DNA of 40,932 bases. It comes from Blastococcus sp. TF02A-35 (GTDB lineage Bacteria; Actinomycetota; Actinomycetes; Mycobacteriales; Geodermatophilaceae). Positions 30,562-38,410 of the stretch are shown here, piece by piece. The DNA is taken from contig NZ_SPQP01000035.1 of NCBI RefSeq assembly GCF_004571075.1, positions 1 through 40,932 of the forward strand, written 5' to 3'. The notes beneath the pieces are model-generated. The model made no database searches, was not told where the DNA came from, and saw nothing but the letters and a program-made list of their open reading frames with translations. The translations under genes and the position numbers were made by a program. How positions within the stretch are numbered: position 1 is the stretch's first letter; every line of letters begins with the position of its first letter.

Positions 30562-30920
30562 GCGATCACCCCGTCCAGGTGCTCCTTGAAGGTGTCCTCG
30601 TTGAAGGGCTTGGCGATGAGGAACATCGCGCCGGCGTTGGCGGCCTTCTCCCGCATCTCCGGGGAGCCCTCCGAGGTCACGAAGCCGAACGGGACCTGCG
30701 AGCCCTGGGCGCGCAGCGCCTGCAGGCACTCGATGCCGGTCATGTTCGGCATGTTCCAGTCGGACAGGACCAGGTCCGGGCTCTCCGAGCCCACCTTGGC
30801 CAGCGCGTCCGCGCCGTCCTCGGCCTCCACGATGTCGTGGTCGTCGTACCCCGCCTGACGCAGGGTGCGGATGACGATCTGCCGCATCACGCGGCTGTCA
30901 TCGGCGATCAGGATCTTCAC
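30558..30920 (-). CDS. CheY-like response regulator (second copy)
   Basis: A 120-aa single receiver domain: VKILIADDSRVMRQIVIRTL, acidic pair D7/D8, phosphorylation site D54 in VLSDWNMPNMTG, T82 in FVTSEG and K104 in LIAKPF, all in canonical places. There is no output domain, so it acts through protein contact (flagellar switch or phosphate sink). The start is GTG 30918-30920 with GAGGTG 6 nt upstream. It lies 29 nt after the cheX stop and is translationally coupled to the CheX-like gene. It differs clearly from the other CheY of the operon, so it is not a recent duplicate. Confidence 0.9.
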   Translation of the reverse strand: MKILIADDSRVMRQIVIRTLRQAGYDDHDIVEAEDGADALAKVGSESPDLVLSDWNMPNMTGIECLQALRAQGSQVPFGFVTSEGSPEMREKAANAGAMFLIAKPFNEDTFKEHLDGVIA

Positions 30921-30949
30921 AGTGGCACCTCGTTCTTCGCGCAGTGGGT

Positions 30950-31465
30950 TCAGTGGGAAACCGGCAGCGGCGGGAGCGCGCCCTGCACGGAGATGGTGAG
31001 CGGCTCGCCGCGCCAGAGGACGTCGACCCGGCAGACGTCGCCGGGGTTGCGCACCAGCGGGGCGTGGCCGACCTGGGGCAGGCTCAGGGCCGAGGGGCCC
31101 GGGAGCGCGGCCTTGACGCTGCCACCGACGACGTTGGCGATCTCGCCGAACGCGTCCTCGATGTCCTCGAGCTCGAGCACCTCGGGAGCGGCCTCGCGCA
31201 GCAGCGCGCGGGAGAGCGCCTCGGCAGTGGCCCGGCCGGTGGTCAGGACGACGCTGCCGGTCCACGGGCCGACGACGTCGACCCAGCTGGACAGGACGTC
31301 CCCGGGCAGGTCGCCCGGCAGCGGCACGAGGACCTCCTCCTCGCCGACGAGGGAGATCCAGGCCTCCTCGGCGACGGACAGGATGGTGGCCTCGTCCATG
31401 AGGTCGGTGATGACCGGGCGTGAGTCGCTCAGGCGACGGCGCTGTCCGGTGTCGGTGCTGGTCAC
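30950..31465 (-). CDS. cheX: CheX-type CheY-P phosphatase
   Basis: A 171-aa protein with the CheX/CheC signature LEDIEDAFGEIANVVGGSVK. E108 and N111 of the ExxN motif would insert into the CheY active site and orient water for dephosphorylation. C-terminal to this, PGPSALSLPQVGHAP and DVLWRGEPLTISVQG fit the remaining beta strands. The N-terminal ~25 residues (MTSTDTGQRRRLSDSRPVIT) are an extension beyond the usual ~155 aa. The GTG start (31463-31465) overlaps the cheY stop by 4 nt (GTGA), so the two are translationally coupled. Confidence 0.75.
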   Translation of the reverse strand: MTSTDTGQRRRLSDSRPVITDLMDEATILSVAEEAWISLVGEEEVLVPLPGDLPGDVLSSWVDVVGPWTGSVVLTTGRATAEALSRALLREAAPEVLELEDIEDAFGEIANVVGGSVKAALPGPSALSLPQVGHAPLVRNPGDVCRVDVLWRGEPLTISVQGALPPLPVSH

Positions 31466-31845
31466 AGGGCAACCTCCTGCGGGAGCAGGCCGAGCAGGGC
31501 GAGCTTGTCGCGGAACGCGTCGGCGGTGAACGGCTTGATCATGTACTCGTGGGCGCCGGCGGCCAGCGCGCGGACGATCTGGGTGTGCTCGCTCTCCGAG
31601 GTCACCATCATCATCGTCATCCGGCGCCAGGCCGGGTTGGACCGGACGGCGGAGACGAACTGCAGCCCGTCCATGACCGGCATGTTCCAGTCGATGGTGG
31701 CCAGGTCGGGGAGCCAGCCCTCGTTGAGGACCTCGAGCGCCTCACCGCCGTGGCCGGCGTCGCGGACCTCGTACCCGAGGTCGGTGAGGATGCTGGTGAC
31801 GATCCGGCGCATCGCGCGCGAGTCGTCGATCACCAAGGCACGCAT
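31462..31845 (-). CDS. cheY: Chemotaxis response regulator CheY
   Basis: A 127-aa lone receiver domain: MRALVIDDSRAMRRIVTSIL, acidic pair D7/D8, phosphoacceptor D52 in ATIDWNMPVMDG, T82 in MMVTSES, and K104 in EYMIKPF. It takes phosphate from CheA and signals to the flagellar motor. ATG 31843-31845 is 1 nt from the cheR stop (31847). The order cheB-cheR-cheY and tight spacing show a single operon. Confidence 0.93.
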   Translation of the reverse strand: MRALVIDDSRAMRRIVTSILTDLGYEVRDAGHGGEALEVLNEGWLPDLATIDWNMPVMDGLQFVSAVRSNPAWRRMTMMMVTSESEHTQIVRALAAGAHEYMIKPFTADAFRDKLALLGLLPQEVAL

Positions 31846-31846
31846 G

Positions 31847-32671
31847 TCAGGCCCCCTTCAGTGGGCGGTAGGCGGAGCTGCGGCCGATGACGACCCGCTC
31901 CCAGGAGTCGTCGACGCCGAGGGTGGTCTCGGCGGCGCCGAGGAAGAGCCACCCGTCGGGTCGCATGAGGTCCCGCACACGGCGGAGGATCGACTGCTTG
32001 GTGGGCAGGTCGAAGTAGATGAGCACGTTGCGCAGGTAGACCACGTCGAACGGGCCCATCCGGGGCAGCGGCGCAGCGAGGTTGCACTCGCTGGCGGTGA
32101 CCATGCGGCGGAGGTTGGGCGAGACCTCCCACTCGGTGCCCGACCGCTGGAAGTGGCGGACGAGCATCGGGGCGGGCAGGCCGCGGTTGACCTCGAGCTG
32201 GCTGAACTTGCCGGCCCGGGTCCGCTGCACCATCTCGCGGGAGAGGTCGGTCGCGGTGATCGAGACGCGGGAGGCCGCGTTCGGCAGCGCGTCGTCCAGG
32301 AGCATCGCGATCGTGTACGGCTCCTGCCCGCTCGAGGAGGCCGCCGACCAGATCTGCAGGCGCTCGTTGGACCCGCGGGCCGAGAGCAGCGCCGGCAGCA
32401 CGGTCGAGGTGAGGGCGGTGAACGGGTCGCCGTCACGGAACCACGAGGTCTCGTTCGTGGTGAGGGCCTCGACGATCCGCCGGGTGTTCTCGGGGTCCGG
32501 GCGGGTGCGCACCGTCTCCACCAGCTTGGTGACGTCGGGCAGGCCCATCTGCCGGGCGATCGGCAGGAGGCGCGCCTCCACCAGGTACTCCTTGCCCGGC
32601 TGGAGAACGATGGCGCTCTCCTTGCGGACGAGTTCTCGGACCCAGTCGAAACTGGTCGCGGTCAGGCTCAT
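31847..32671 (-). CDS. cheR: Chemotaxis protein methyltransferase CheR
   Basis: A 274-aa SAM-dependent enzyme that methylates receptor glutamates. The N-terminal helical domain (about 5-80: VRELVRKESAIVLQPGKEYL) is followed by a Rossmann domain with LQIWSAASSSGQEPYTIAML, ISITATDLSREMV-type SAM contacts, and VVYLRNVLIYFDLPTKQSIL. The SAM-binding WSAASSSGQEPYT matches the family's W-S-A-ACSSGEEPYT. The ATG (32669-32671) overlaps the cheB stop by 4 nt. Confidence 0.93.
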   Translation of the reverse strand: MSLTATSFDWVRELVRKESAIVLQPGKEYLVEARLLPIARQMGLPDVTKLVETVRTRPDPENTRRIVEALTTNETSWFRDGDPFTALTSTVLPALLSARGSNERLQIWSAASSSGQEPYTIAMLLDDALPNAASRVSITATDLSREMVQRTRAGKFSQLEVNRGLPAPMLVRHFQRSGTEWEVSPNLRRMVTASECNLAAPLPRMGPFDVVYLRNVLIYFDLPTKQSILRRVRDLMRPDGWLFLGAAETTLGVDDSWERVVIGRSSAYRPLKGA

Positions 32672-33771
32672 CGACGACCTCCCACGGCCATGGTTGTTGC
32701 GGAGTTGAGGACTGCGGCACCGGCGAGGTGCCGCTGGATCGCCTCGGCGATCCGGTCGAGCGGCAGGACCTCGTCGGCGTAGCCGGCCTGCGTGACGGCG
32801 CCCGGCATGCCCCAGACGACCGAGGTCGCCTGGTCCTGCACGACGACGGTGCCGCCTGCGTTGCGGATCTCGCCACACCCGTTGCGGCCGTCGGCACCCA
32901 TGCCGGTCAGGACGACGCCCAGGACGGCGCCGTCGTAGGCCGCCACGGCGGAGCGGAAGAGCGGGTCGACCGCCGGCCGGCAGAAGTTCTCCGGCGGGCT
33001 CTGGTTGAGCGAGGTGGTGAACGCCGCGCGGGCGTTGGCGCGCACCACGAGGTGGTGATCGCCCGGGGCGAGGTGCACGGTGCCCGGCACCAACGGGGTC
33101 CCGTCCACGGCCTCGACGACGCGCAGGGCGCACAGCCGGTCCAGCCGCTGGGCGAACTGCCGGGTGAAGACCGGCGGCATGTGCTGGGCCAGCAGGACCG
33201 GCACGGGCAGGTTCGCCGGCAGCGCAGGCAGCACCCGGGCGAGCGCCTCGGGCCCGCCCGTGGAGGAGCCGATGACCAGGACGGCCGGCTTCTTGCCGGG
33301 GCCGGTCCGCGGCGCAGCGGGCCGCGGCGGCGGGGCCGCGGCGCCGCGCGGCGGCGTGACCGGCCGGCCGAGGAGGGCCTTGATCTTGGGGATGAGCTGC
33401 TGGCGCACGCTCTCCATCGACTGCGCGACGCTGCCCACGTTCGCCGGCTTGGTGACGTAGTCGTTCGCGCCGGCCGACAGCGCGTCCAGGGTGGCCGTGG
33501 CGCCGCGCTCGGTCAGCGTGCTGAACATGATGATCGGCACCCGGGAGCGGGTGCCGCGGATGGCGCGCACCGCCTCGATGCCGTTCATCTCCGGCATCTC
33601 GATGTCCATCGTGATGAGGTCGGGCTTGAGCTGCTCGAGCTTGCCCACGGCCACCTTGCCGTTGACGGCGGTGCCGACGACCTCGATCCCCGGGTCCTCG
33701 GAGAGCACATCGGTGACGATCTTGCGGACGACGACCGAGTCGTCGACCACCATCACCCTGATCGGATTCAA
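32668..33771 (-). CDS. cheB: Protein-glutamate methylesterase CheB
   Basis: A 367-aa two-domain enzyme: receiver (1-120; D10/D11, phosphoacceptor D56 in ITMDIEMPEMNG, K109) and methylesterase (about 160-350) with S170 in VLVIGSSTGGPEAL, H197 in LAQHMPPVF and D294 in TGMGADGRNG. It removes methyl groups from receptors when phosphorylated by CheA. The start is TTG 33769-33771 (MNPIRVMVVDDS), chosen because GGGAGGG lies 6 nt upstream. It is the first gene of the six-gene operon. A sigma-28-like promoter lies 52 nt upstream of the start. A Pro/Arg-rich linker (138-160) joins the domains. Confidence 0.93.
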   Translation of the reverse strand: MNPIRVMVVDDSVVVRKIVTDVLSEDPGIEVVGTAVNGKVAVGKLEQLKPDLITMDIEMPEMNGIEAVRAIRGTRSRVPIIMFSTLTERGATATLDALSAGANDYVTKPANVGSVAQSMESVRQQLIPKIKALLGRPVTPPRGAAAPPPRPAAPRTGPGKKPAVLVIGSSTGGPEALARVLPALPANLPVPVLLAQHMPPVFTRQFAQRLDRLCALRVVEAVDGTPLVPGTVHLAPGDHHLVVRANARAAFTTSLNQSPPENFCRPAVDPLFRSAVAAYDGAVLGVVLTGMGADGRNGCGEIRNAGGTVVVQDQATSVVWGMPGAVTQAGYADEVLPLDRIAEAIQRHLAGAAVLNSATTMAVGGRR

Positions 33772-33822
33772 CGCGTACCCTCCCCCGCTGCCCGCCACGG
33801 TTCGGCGCGCTGTTCGATTGGT

Positions 33823-33849
33823 GTATCGGCACCAATTCCCGATGCTTGA
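33823..33849 (-). promoter_or_regulatory. Sigma-28 (FliA/WhiG)-type promoter of the cheB operon
   Basis: On the minus strand TCAA (33846-33849), exactly 15 nt, then GCCGATAC (33823-33830). The FliA/WhiG consensus is TAAA-N15-GCCGATAA, so 3 of 4 and 7 of 8 bases match with the canonical spacing. Start of transcription near 33,815 gives a ~45-nt leader containing the cheB Shine-Dalgarno. Confidence 0.65.
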
Positions 33850-34085
33850 GCGGGATTGATTGTGCACATCCGGATAGTTCGCGGGCCGCTGCCCGACGTC
33901 CCATCCGCACCAGAAGCATCGACTGTCACAGGGCGGTTGTGAAGGCGCCGCGCACACTCGTTATGCAATTTCCGATGACCGTCACCGGGCCTGTCGAATT
34001 GACAATTCGGCCATTTGTCGACACGGGCGGGAAATGGTCGCTCCCCCGGTCCGGGCACACCGCCGCGACCTGCGGTTTCCCGCGT

Positions 34086-34132
34086 CCGGCAGCGGGACGG
34101 CGTCCGGCGCGCGCCGGACGCCGGGCTGCCGG
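34086..34132. terminator. Hairpin after the 300-aa hypothetical gene
   Basis: The core is a perfect 26-bp palindrome (34098-34123) and the outer arms CCGGCAGC/GCTGCCGG (34086-34093, 34125-34132) extend it. It lies ~90 bp downstream of the gene at 34220-35122 and insulates the cheB promoter from read-through. Confidence 0.6.
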
Positions 34133-34219
34133 AGGGGTGCGGCGCACGCGCGGGACCGACGGTCGTCGTCCCGGCGGGGAGGTCCGAGGGGGACCGGGCG
34201 GGCGGGGGCCCGCGGGTGG

Positions 34220-35122
34220 TCAGGCCCCCGAGACGCGCACCGCGGGCGCGCGGAGCACGGCGGCGGAGTCGTCGCCGAGCAGGTCGTCGAGCACGATGGC
34301 CTGCACGCACCCGGCGACGGCGTTCCAGACGCCGGCCGCGCCGTCGCGCAGGTCGAAGCCGCCGTCGAGGAAGGCCTGGACGGCGAGCAGCTGGGCCGCG
34401 GCCAGCGCCCGGGTGCGCCCGGAGACGTGGGCGGCCCACGACGCCTCGTGCATGGCGGTGGCCCAGGGGCGGTGCGCGGCACGGCCCTCGTCGACGGCCA
34501 GCCGCCAGCGGGTGCGGCCCAGGTCGTCCAGGTCGCGGACCGCGTCCAGGAAGGTGGTGAGCTCCGCCTCGGCCGGACCGAGCCCCCAGCGCGCCGGGGC
34601 GGCCAGGGGCCCGGCGTCCTGCGCGCGGTCGAAGGCGGCGGTCAGCTCGCGCCGCACCAGCGGCGGGAGCACGCCGGCGGCCCAGAAGCCGACGGCGGCG
34701 TCGGCCAGCACCTCGGTGGCCTCGTCCCACTGGTCCACGTCGACGTCGGCGCGGAGCGCGTGCTCGCGGCCGAGGACGTCCTCGCGCAGCAGGCGCTCCA
34801 GGGTGGGGGCATCCCCGATCGTGCCCTGCTCGAGCTGGGCGACGAGGAGGGCGGTGCGGTCACCGGCGCCGCCCGCGGCGTCGGCGGCCGACCGCATGTG
34901 CGGGACCCCGGCGGCCATCTCGCGGGCCCGCCGGGACCGGACGACGCGGACACCGCGCTGCTCGCGGTCCAACCCCCGGGCGGGGTGGACGGCGGCCAGG
35001 CGGGCGAAGGCGGCCTCGTCGGCGCCCAGCCCGGTGAGGAGGACCTCGGCGACCGCGCGGCCGGCGGGCAGCCGGACCAGGTCGAAGCCCAGGGTGGCGG
35101 CACTGACCAGCGAGTAGGGCAT
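34220..35122 (-). CDS. Hypothetical 300-aa protein between the che operons
   Basis: I do not recognise this protein. It starts MPYSLVSAATLGFDLVRLPA at ATG 35120-35122, with GGAGG 7 nt upstream, and is complete. It is Ala/Asp/Arg-rich with a single cysteine (AGCVQAI) and appears helical throughout: EQGTIGDAPTLERLLREDVL, ATEVLADAAVGFWAAGVLPP, RALAAAQLLAVQAFLDGG. There is no signal peptide or membrane helix. An N-terminal ~100-residue alpha/beta part is followed by an all-helical domain. It lies between cheW and cheB on the same strand but has hairpins on both sides, so it is probably its own transcript. A link to taxis is only positional. Confidence 0.7.
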   Translation of the reverse strand: MPYSLVSAATLGFDLVRLPAGRAVAEVLLTGLGADEAAFARLAAVHPARGLDREQRGVRVVRSRRAREMAAGVPHMRSAADAAGGAGDRTALLVAQLEQGTIGDAPTLERLLREDVLGREHALRADVDVDQWDEATEVLADAAVGFWAAGVLPPLVRRELTAAFDRAQDAGPLAAPARWGLGPAEAELTTFLDAVRDLDDLGRTRWRLAVDEGRAAHRPWATAMHEASWAAHVSGRTRALAAAQLLAVQAFLDGGFDLRDGAAGVWNAVAGCVQAIVLDDLLGDDSAAVLRAPAVRVSGA

Positions 35123-35189
35123 GGCAGCGCCTCCAGCGTTCCGGGACCGGGTCGGTCGTCCCATGCTGGTGCCCCCGGCCCTGGAATGC

Positions 35190-35239
35190 CACGCGGCCGT
35201 CACCCCATCGCAGGAGAGCGAGGGGATGACGGCCGCGTG
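35190..35239. terminator. Terminator after cheW
   Basis: A 22-nt arm (35190-35211) pairs with 35218-35239 at 20 of 22 positions around a 6-nt loop, beginning ~45 bp past the cheW stop. It separates the cheA-cheW unit from the hypothetical gene. Confidence 0.7.
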
Positions 35240-35283
35240 TCTGGGTGAGCTGTGTCAGTACGCGATTACGTGGAGTGACCAGA

Positions 35284-35730
35284 TCAGGCGCTGACGGCCT
35301 TCTGGACGTCCAGCGCGAGCAGCAGCTGCCCGTCGAGCTTGTAGGCGCCGCGGATCAGGTCGCGAGCCTGGCCCTCCAGCGTGTCCGGCGGCGCCTCGAA
35401 GTCGCTGGCGTCCACGTCGACGACGTCGGCGATCGAGTCCACCAGCAGGCTCACGGCCTCGCCGTGCAGGCGCACGACGATGACGACGGCGTCGGTGCCC
35501 TCAGGGCGCGGGGGCCGGCCGAGCCGCTCGCGCAGCTCGATCGCGGTCACCACCTGGCCGCGCAGGTTGATCAGCCCGGCAACGGCGGTGGGGGCCAGCG
35601 GCACCCGGGTCAGCTGCTGGCTGCGGAGCACCTCCTGCACGTGCTCCACCTCGACCCCGTACAGGTCGCCGTCGAGCCGGAAGGTGGCCAGCTGCCCGCT
35701 GGTGGCGGGCGCTGCGGTCGGGGCGGTCAT
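35284..35730 (-). CDS. cheW: Chemotaxis coupling protein CheW
   Basis: A 148-aa SH3-like scaffold that links receptors to CheA: QLATFRLDGDLYGVEVEHVQ, EVLRSQQLTRVPLAPTAVAG, LINLRGQVVTAIELRERLG, VSLLVDSIADVVDVD and RGAYKLDGQLLLALDVQKAV. These are the family's conserved strands, including NLRGxVxxxxxLR. The ATG (35728-35730) is 1 nt from the cheA stop, so it is translationally coupled. Confidence 0.93.
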   Translation of the reverse strand: MTAPTAAPATSGQLATFRLDGDLYGVEVEHVQEVLRSQQLTRVPLAPTAVAGLINLRGQVVTAIELRERLGRPPRPEGTDAVVIVVRLHGEAVSLLVDSIADVVDVDASDFEAPPDTLEGQARDLIRGAYKLDGQLLLALDVQKAVSA

Positions 35731-35731
35731 G

Positions 35732-38164
35732 TCAGACCTCCAGCAGGGAGTCGGGGACGCCGGCCGGCGTCGTGGTGGGGTGCGAGTAGAACGCCGGGTC
35801 GGCGGCCAGGATCGCGGCGCGGACGTCGAGCAGCTCCGTGACCTTGTCGCCGAGGACGGCCGAGCCGAGCAGGCCCATGTCGTCGATGTCGCTGCGGACC
35901 GCGGCCTCGCCGTCGACGATGTCGAGGATCTCCTCGACCACGATCGCGACGCTGCGGCCGTGGTCGGCGTAGACGATGACCTCGAGGACCTCGTGGTCGG
36001 TCTCGCCGTAGGCACCCAGGTGCCGGTCGAGCCGGACGATCGGGAGGATCGCGCCGCGGTACTGCACGACCTCGCGGTTGCCGACCTTCTCCACCGACTC
36101 GGTGCGCACCTGCTCCAGGCGGGTGACGGTGTCGAGCGGGATGGCCACCCGGCGGCCGCCACCGATCGAGGCGAGCAGCATCCGCTGGCGCTCGGTCTCG
36201 GCCGCGGTGACCTGGCCGACCGACGCGCGGGACTCCTGCCGGTCGAGGCTCTCGGTGCGCAGGGCGCGCCGCGCCAGGGCCTGGACGTCGAGGATGAGGG
36301 CGACGGTGCCGTCGCCCAGCACCGTGGCGCCGGAGTAGAGGCCGATGGACTTCAGCTGCCCGCCGACCGCCTTGACGACGATCTCCTCGGTGTTGATGAC
36401 CCGGTCCACGACCAGGCCGAAGCGCCGGCCCTCCGAGCGCAGCACCGCGATGACCACGTGGCCGTCGTGCCGCTCGGAGGTGATGCCCAGGACGTCGGTG
36501 AGCCGCACGAGGGGGAGGAGCTCGCCGCGCAGGCGGTAGACCTGCGCGCCGCCGACCTCCTCGACGGCGTTGGCAGCCTTCTCCGCATCCAGGCTGACCA
36601 GCTCCTGCAGGCTGATCTGCGGGATGGCGTAGCGGTCGGTGGCGCACTCGACGGTGAGCGCCGGGACGATCGCCAGGGTCAGCGGGATGCGCAGGCGGCA
36701 GACGGTGCCGACGCCGGCCTCCGACTCCACCTCGATGGTGCCGCCGATGGCCTCGATGTTCGTCTTGACCACGTCCATGCCGACGCCACGGCCGGACACG
36801 TTGGTGACCGCCGCCGCGGTGGAGAAGCCGGGCAGGAAGATCAGCTGCAGGATGTCGGCCGGGCTCATGCGGGACAGCGCGTCCTGGGTGAGCAGGCCGC
36901 GCTGAACGGCCTTGGCCCCGAGCTTGGCGGGGTCGATGCCCGCGCCGTCGTCGGCGACCTCGACCACGACCTGGCCGCTCTCGTGACGGGCGCGCAGGGT
37001 GAGGACGCCCTCGGCCGGCTTGCCGGCCTTCTTGCGGTCCTCGGGGGACTCGATGCCGTGGTCGACGCCGTTGCGGACCAGGTGGGTCAACGGGTCCTTG
37101 ACCGCCTCGAGGAGGGTCTTGTCGAGCTCGGTCTCCCGGCCCTCCATCTCCAGGCGGATCGACTTCTTCAGCTGCAGGCCCAGGTCGCGGACGACGCGGG
37201 GGAGCTTGGACCAGATGTGGTCGATGGGCTGCATGCGCGTCTTCATGACGCCCTCCTGCAGCTCGCTGGCGATGAGGTTCAGCCGCTGGGAGGCGCGCAG
37301 CAGGTCGGTGTCGTTGGAGCGGCCGACGTACTGGACGATCTGGTTGCGGGTGAGGACCAGCTCGCCGACCAGCAGCATCAGCTCGTCGAGCAGGTCGACG
37401 TCGACGCGGATCGTGCTGTCGGCGACGGCGCGGCGGGCCTGGCCACCGGCGGCGTCGGGGTTCGCGGTCTCACCCTCGGGGTGATCGGCGACGGCGGGCT
37501 CGGACACCGGGTGCTCCTCGGCGACGACGGCCGGCACGGCCGGCTCCACGGGCAGGTCTGCGACGGGCTCGGCCACCGACTCCTCGACGACCGGAGCGGG
37601 GGCGGGGGCGGCCTTGGCGCGGGTGGCGCGCTTGGCCGGGGCGGCCTTGGCGGGGGCCTTCTTGGCGGCAGCCCTGGCGGGGGCCTTCGCGGGCGCCTCC
37701 GGGGCGGCGGCGGGAGCCGGTGCCTCGGCGGCGGGGGCGGCAGGAGCGGCGGCGGGCGCCTCGGCGGCCGGGCCGTCACCGTTCTCCATGGCGGCGCTGA
37801 TGTCGGCGACGACGGCGGAGACGTCGACGCCGCCCTCCCCGCCGCTGGCCTCGATCGTGGTCAGCAGCGAGCGCACGGTGTCGACCATCTGCAGCAGCAC
37901 GCTGGTGCGGTGGGGGGTCAGCTCCAGCTCGCCGTCGCGCAGCCGGGACAGCATGTTCTCGCCGACGTGCGTGACCTCCTCCAGCCGGTTGAAGGCGAGG
38001 AAGCCGCTCGTGCCCTTGATGGTGTGGATGGTCCGGAAGATGCTCGACAGCCGCTCGCGCGAGTCGGGCTCCTTCTCGAGAGCGACCAGGTCTGCATCCA
38101 GCTGGTCGAGGTTCTCGTGGCTCTCGACGAGGAACTCCTCGACGATGTCGTCCAGACCGTCCAC
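35732..38164 (-). CDS. cheA: Chemotaxis histidine kinase CheA with two CheW-like domains
   Basis: 810 aa. HPt domain (1-105) with phospho-accepting H47 in FRTIHTIKGTSGF. An Ala/Pro/Lys-rich linker (130-245) stands where a P2 CheY-docking domain is usual; no P2 fold is apparent. Dimerisation helices (about 250-320: RVDVDLLDELMLLVGELVLT). HATPase_c with N box HLVRNGVDHGIE (361-372), DDGAGID, and GRGVGMDVVKTN. Then two CheW-type regulatory domains, about 500-640 and 670-800, instead of one. It autophosphorylates and passes phosphate to CheY, the second regulator, and CheB. The start is GTG 38162-38164 with GAAGG 6 nt upstream. Confidence 0.92.
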   Translation of the reverse strand: MDGLDDIVEEFLVESHENLDQLDADLVALEKEPDSRERLSSIFRTIHTIKGTSGFLAFNRLEEVTHVGENMLSRLRDGELELTPHRTSVLLQMVDTVRSLLTTIEASGGEGGVDVSAVVADISAAMENGDGPAAEAPAAAPAAPAAEAPAPAAAPEAPAKAPARAAAKKAPAKAAPAKRATRAKAAPAPAPVVEESVAEPVADLPVEPAVPAVVAEEHPVSEPAVADHPEGETANPDAAGGQARRAVADSTIRVDVDLLDELMLLVGELVLTRNQIVQYVGRSNDTDLLRASQRLNLIASELQEGVMKTRMQPIDHIWSKLPRVVRDLGLQLKKSIRLEMEGRETELDKTLLEAVKDPLTHLVRNGVDHGIESPEDRKKAGKPAEGVLTLRARHESGQVVVEVADDGAGIDPAKLGAKAVQRGLLTQDALSRMSPADILQLIFLPGFSTAAAVTNVSGRGVGMDVVKTNIEAIGGTIEVESEAGVGTVCRLRIPLTLAIVPALTVECATDRYAIPQISLQELVSLDAEKAANAVEEVGGAQVYRLRGELLPLVRLTDVLGITSERHDGHVVIAVLRSEGRRFGLVVDRVINTEEIVVKAVGGQLKSIGLYSGATVLGDGTVALILDVQALARRALRTESLDRQESRASVGQVTAAETERQRMLLASIGGGRRVAIPLDTVTRLEQVRTESVEKVGNREVVQYRGAILPIVRLDRHLGAYGETDHEVLEVIVYADHGRSVAIVVEEILDIVDGEAAVRSDIDDMGLLGSAVLGDKVTELLDVRAAILAADPAFYSHPTTTPAGVPDSLLEV

Positions 38165-38210
38165 TGCTGCCTTCTCTCTGCTTTGCGGGAGCGCGGTCGG
38201 CCCCGGTGTG

Positions 38211-38297
38211 TCATCGGCGGGCGCTGGGCGGAGTCAAGGTGAACCCGCCGCGCCGGCGCTGTCAGTGCTGTTATCGGCAGTCCGTCGCCCACAACCG
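38211..38297 (-). promoter_or_regulatory. Candidate sigma-28-like promoters upstream of cheA
   Basis: Two minus-strand candidates. The first is TTGA (38234-38237), 15 nt, GCCGATGA (38211-38218). The second is a perfect -10 GCCGATAA (38271-38278) whose -35 position reads CGGT (38294-38297), a poor match. Either would place cheA under the same sigma factor as cheB. Neither is as good as the cheB promoter. Confidence 0.4.
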
Positions 38298-38368
38298 ACC
38301 GTCCGCGGCCGGAAAAGGCCCGGAACCGGGGGAGGGGCGGGCCGGTGGCCTGCTGCGCCGTGTCGACC

Positions 38369-38406
38369 CGTGCCGGTGGCGGCCCCGGAGGGCCGCCACC
38401 GGCACG
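38369..38406. terminator. Terminator of the complete MCP gene
   Basis: Perfect 17-bp arms (38369-38385 and 38390-38406) around a CGGA loop, 4 bp past the MCP stop. Confidence 0.8.
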
Positions 38407-38410
38407 TCGG

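Larger units (their letters stand above)
33772..34219. other. 448-bp gap: cheB leader, promoter, palindrome and terminator
   Basis: No gene is supported. From right to left it holds a large hairpin for the 300-aa gene (34086-34132), a locally AT-rich patch with the palindrome CGAATTG-A-CAATTCG (33995-34009), and the cheB promoter and leader (33772-33849). The AT-rich patch (~33,960-34,030) stands out in this very GC-rich cluster and is a plausible regulator-binding site. Confidence 0.5.

Noticed and set aside
30579-31529. Plus-strand 316-codon frame over the cheX/cheY region
   Set aside because: Antisense to three well-supported chemotaxis genes and without motifs.
37600-37780. Ala/Pro/Lys-rich repetitive stretch considered as a tandem repeat or assembly artefact
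   Set aside because: It is in frame within CheA, at the position of the known variable inter-domain linker.
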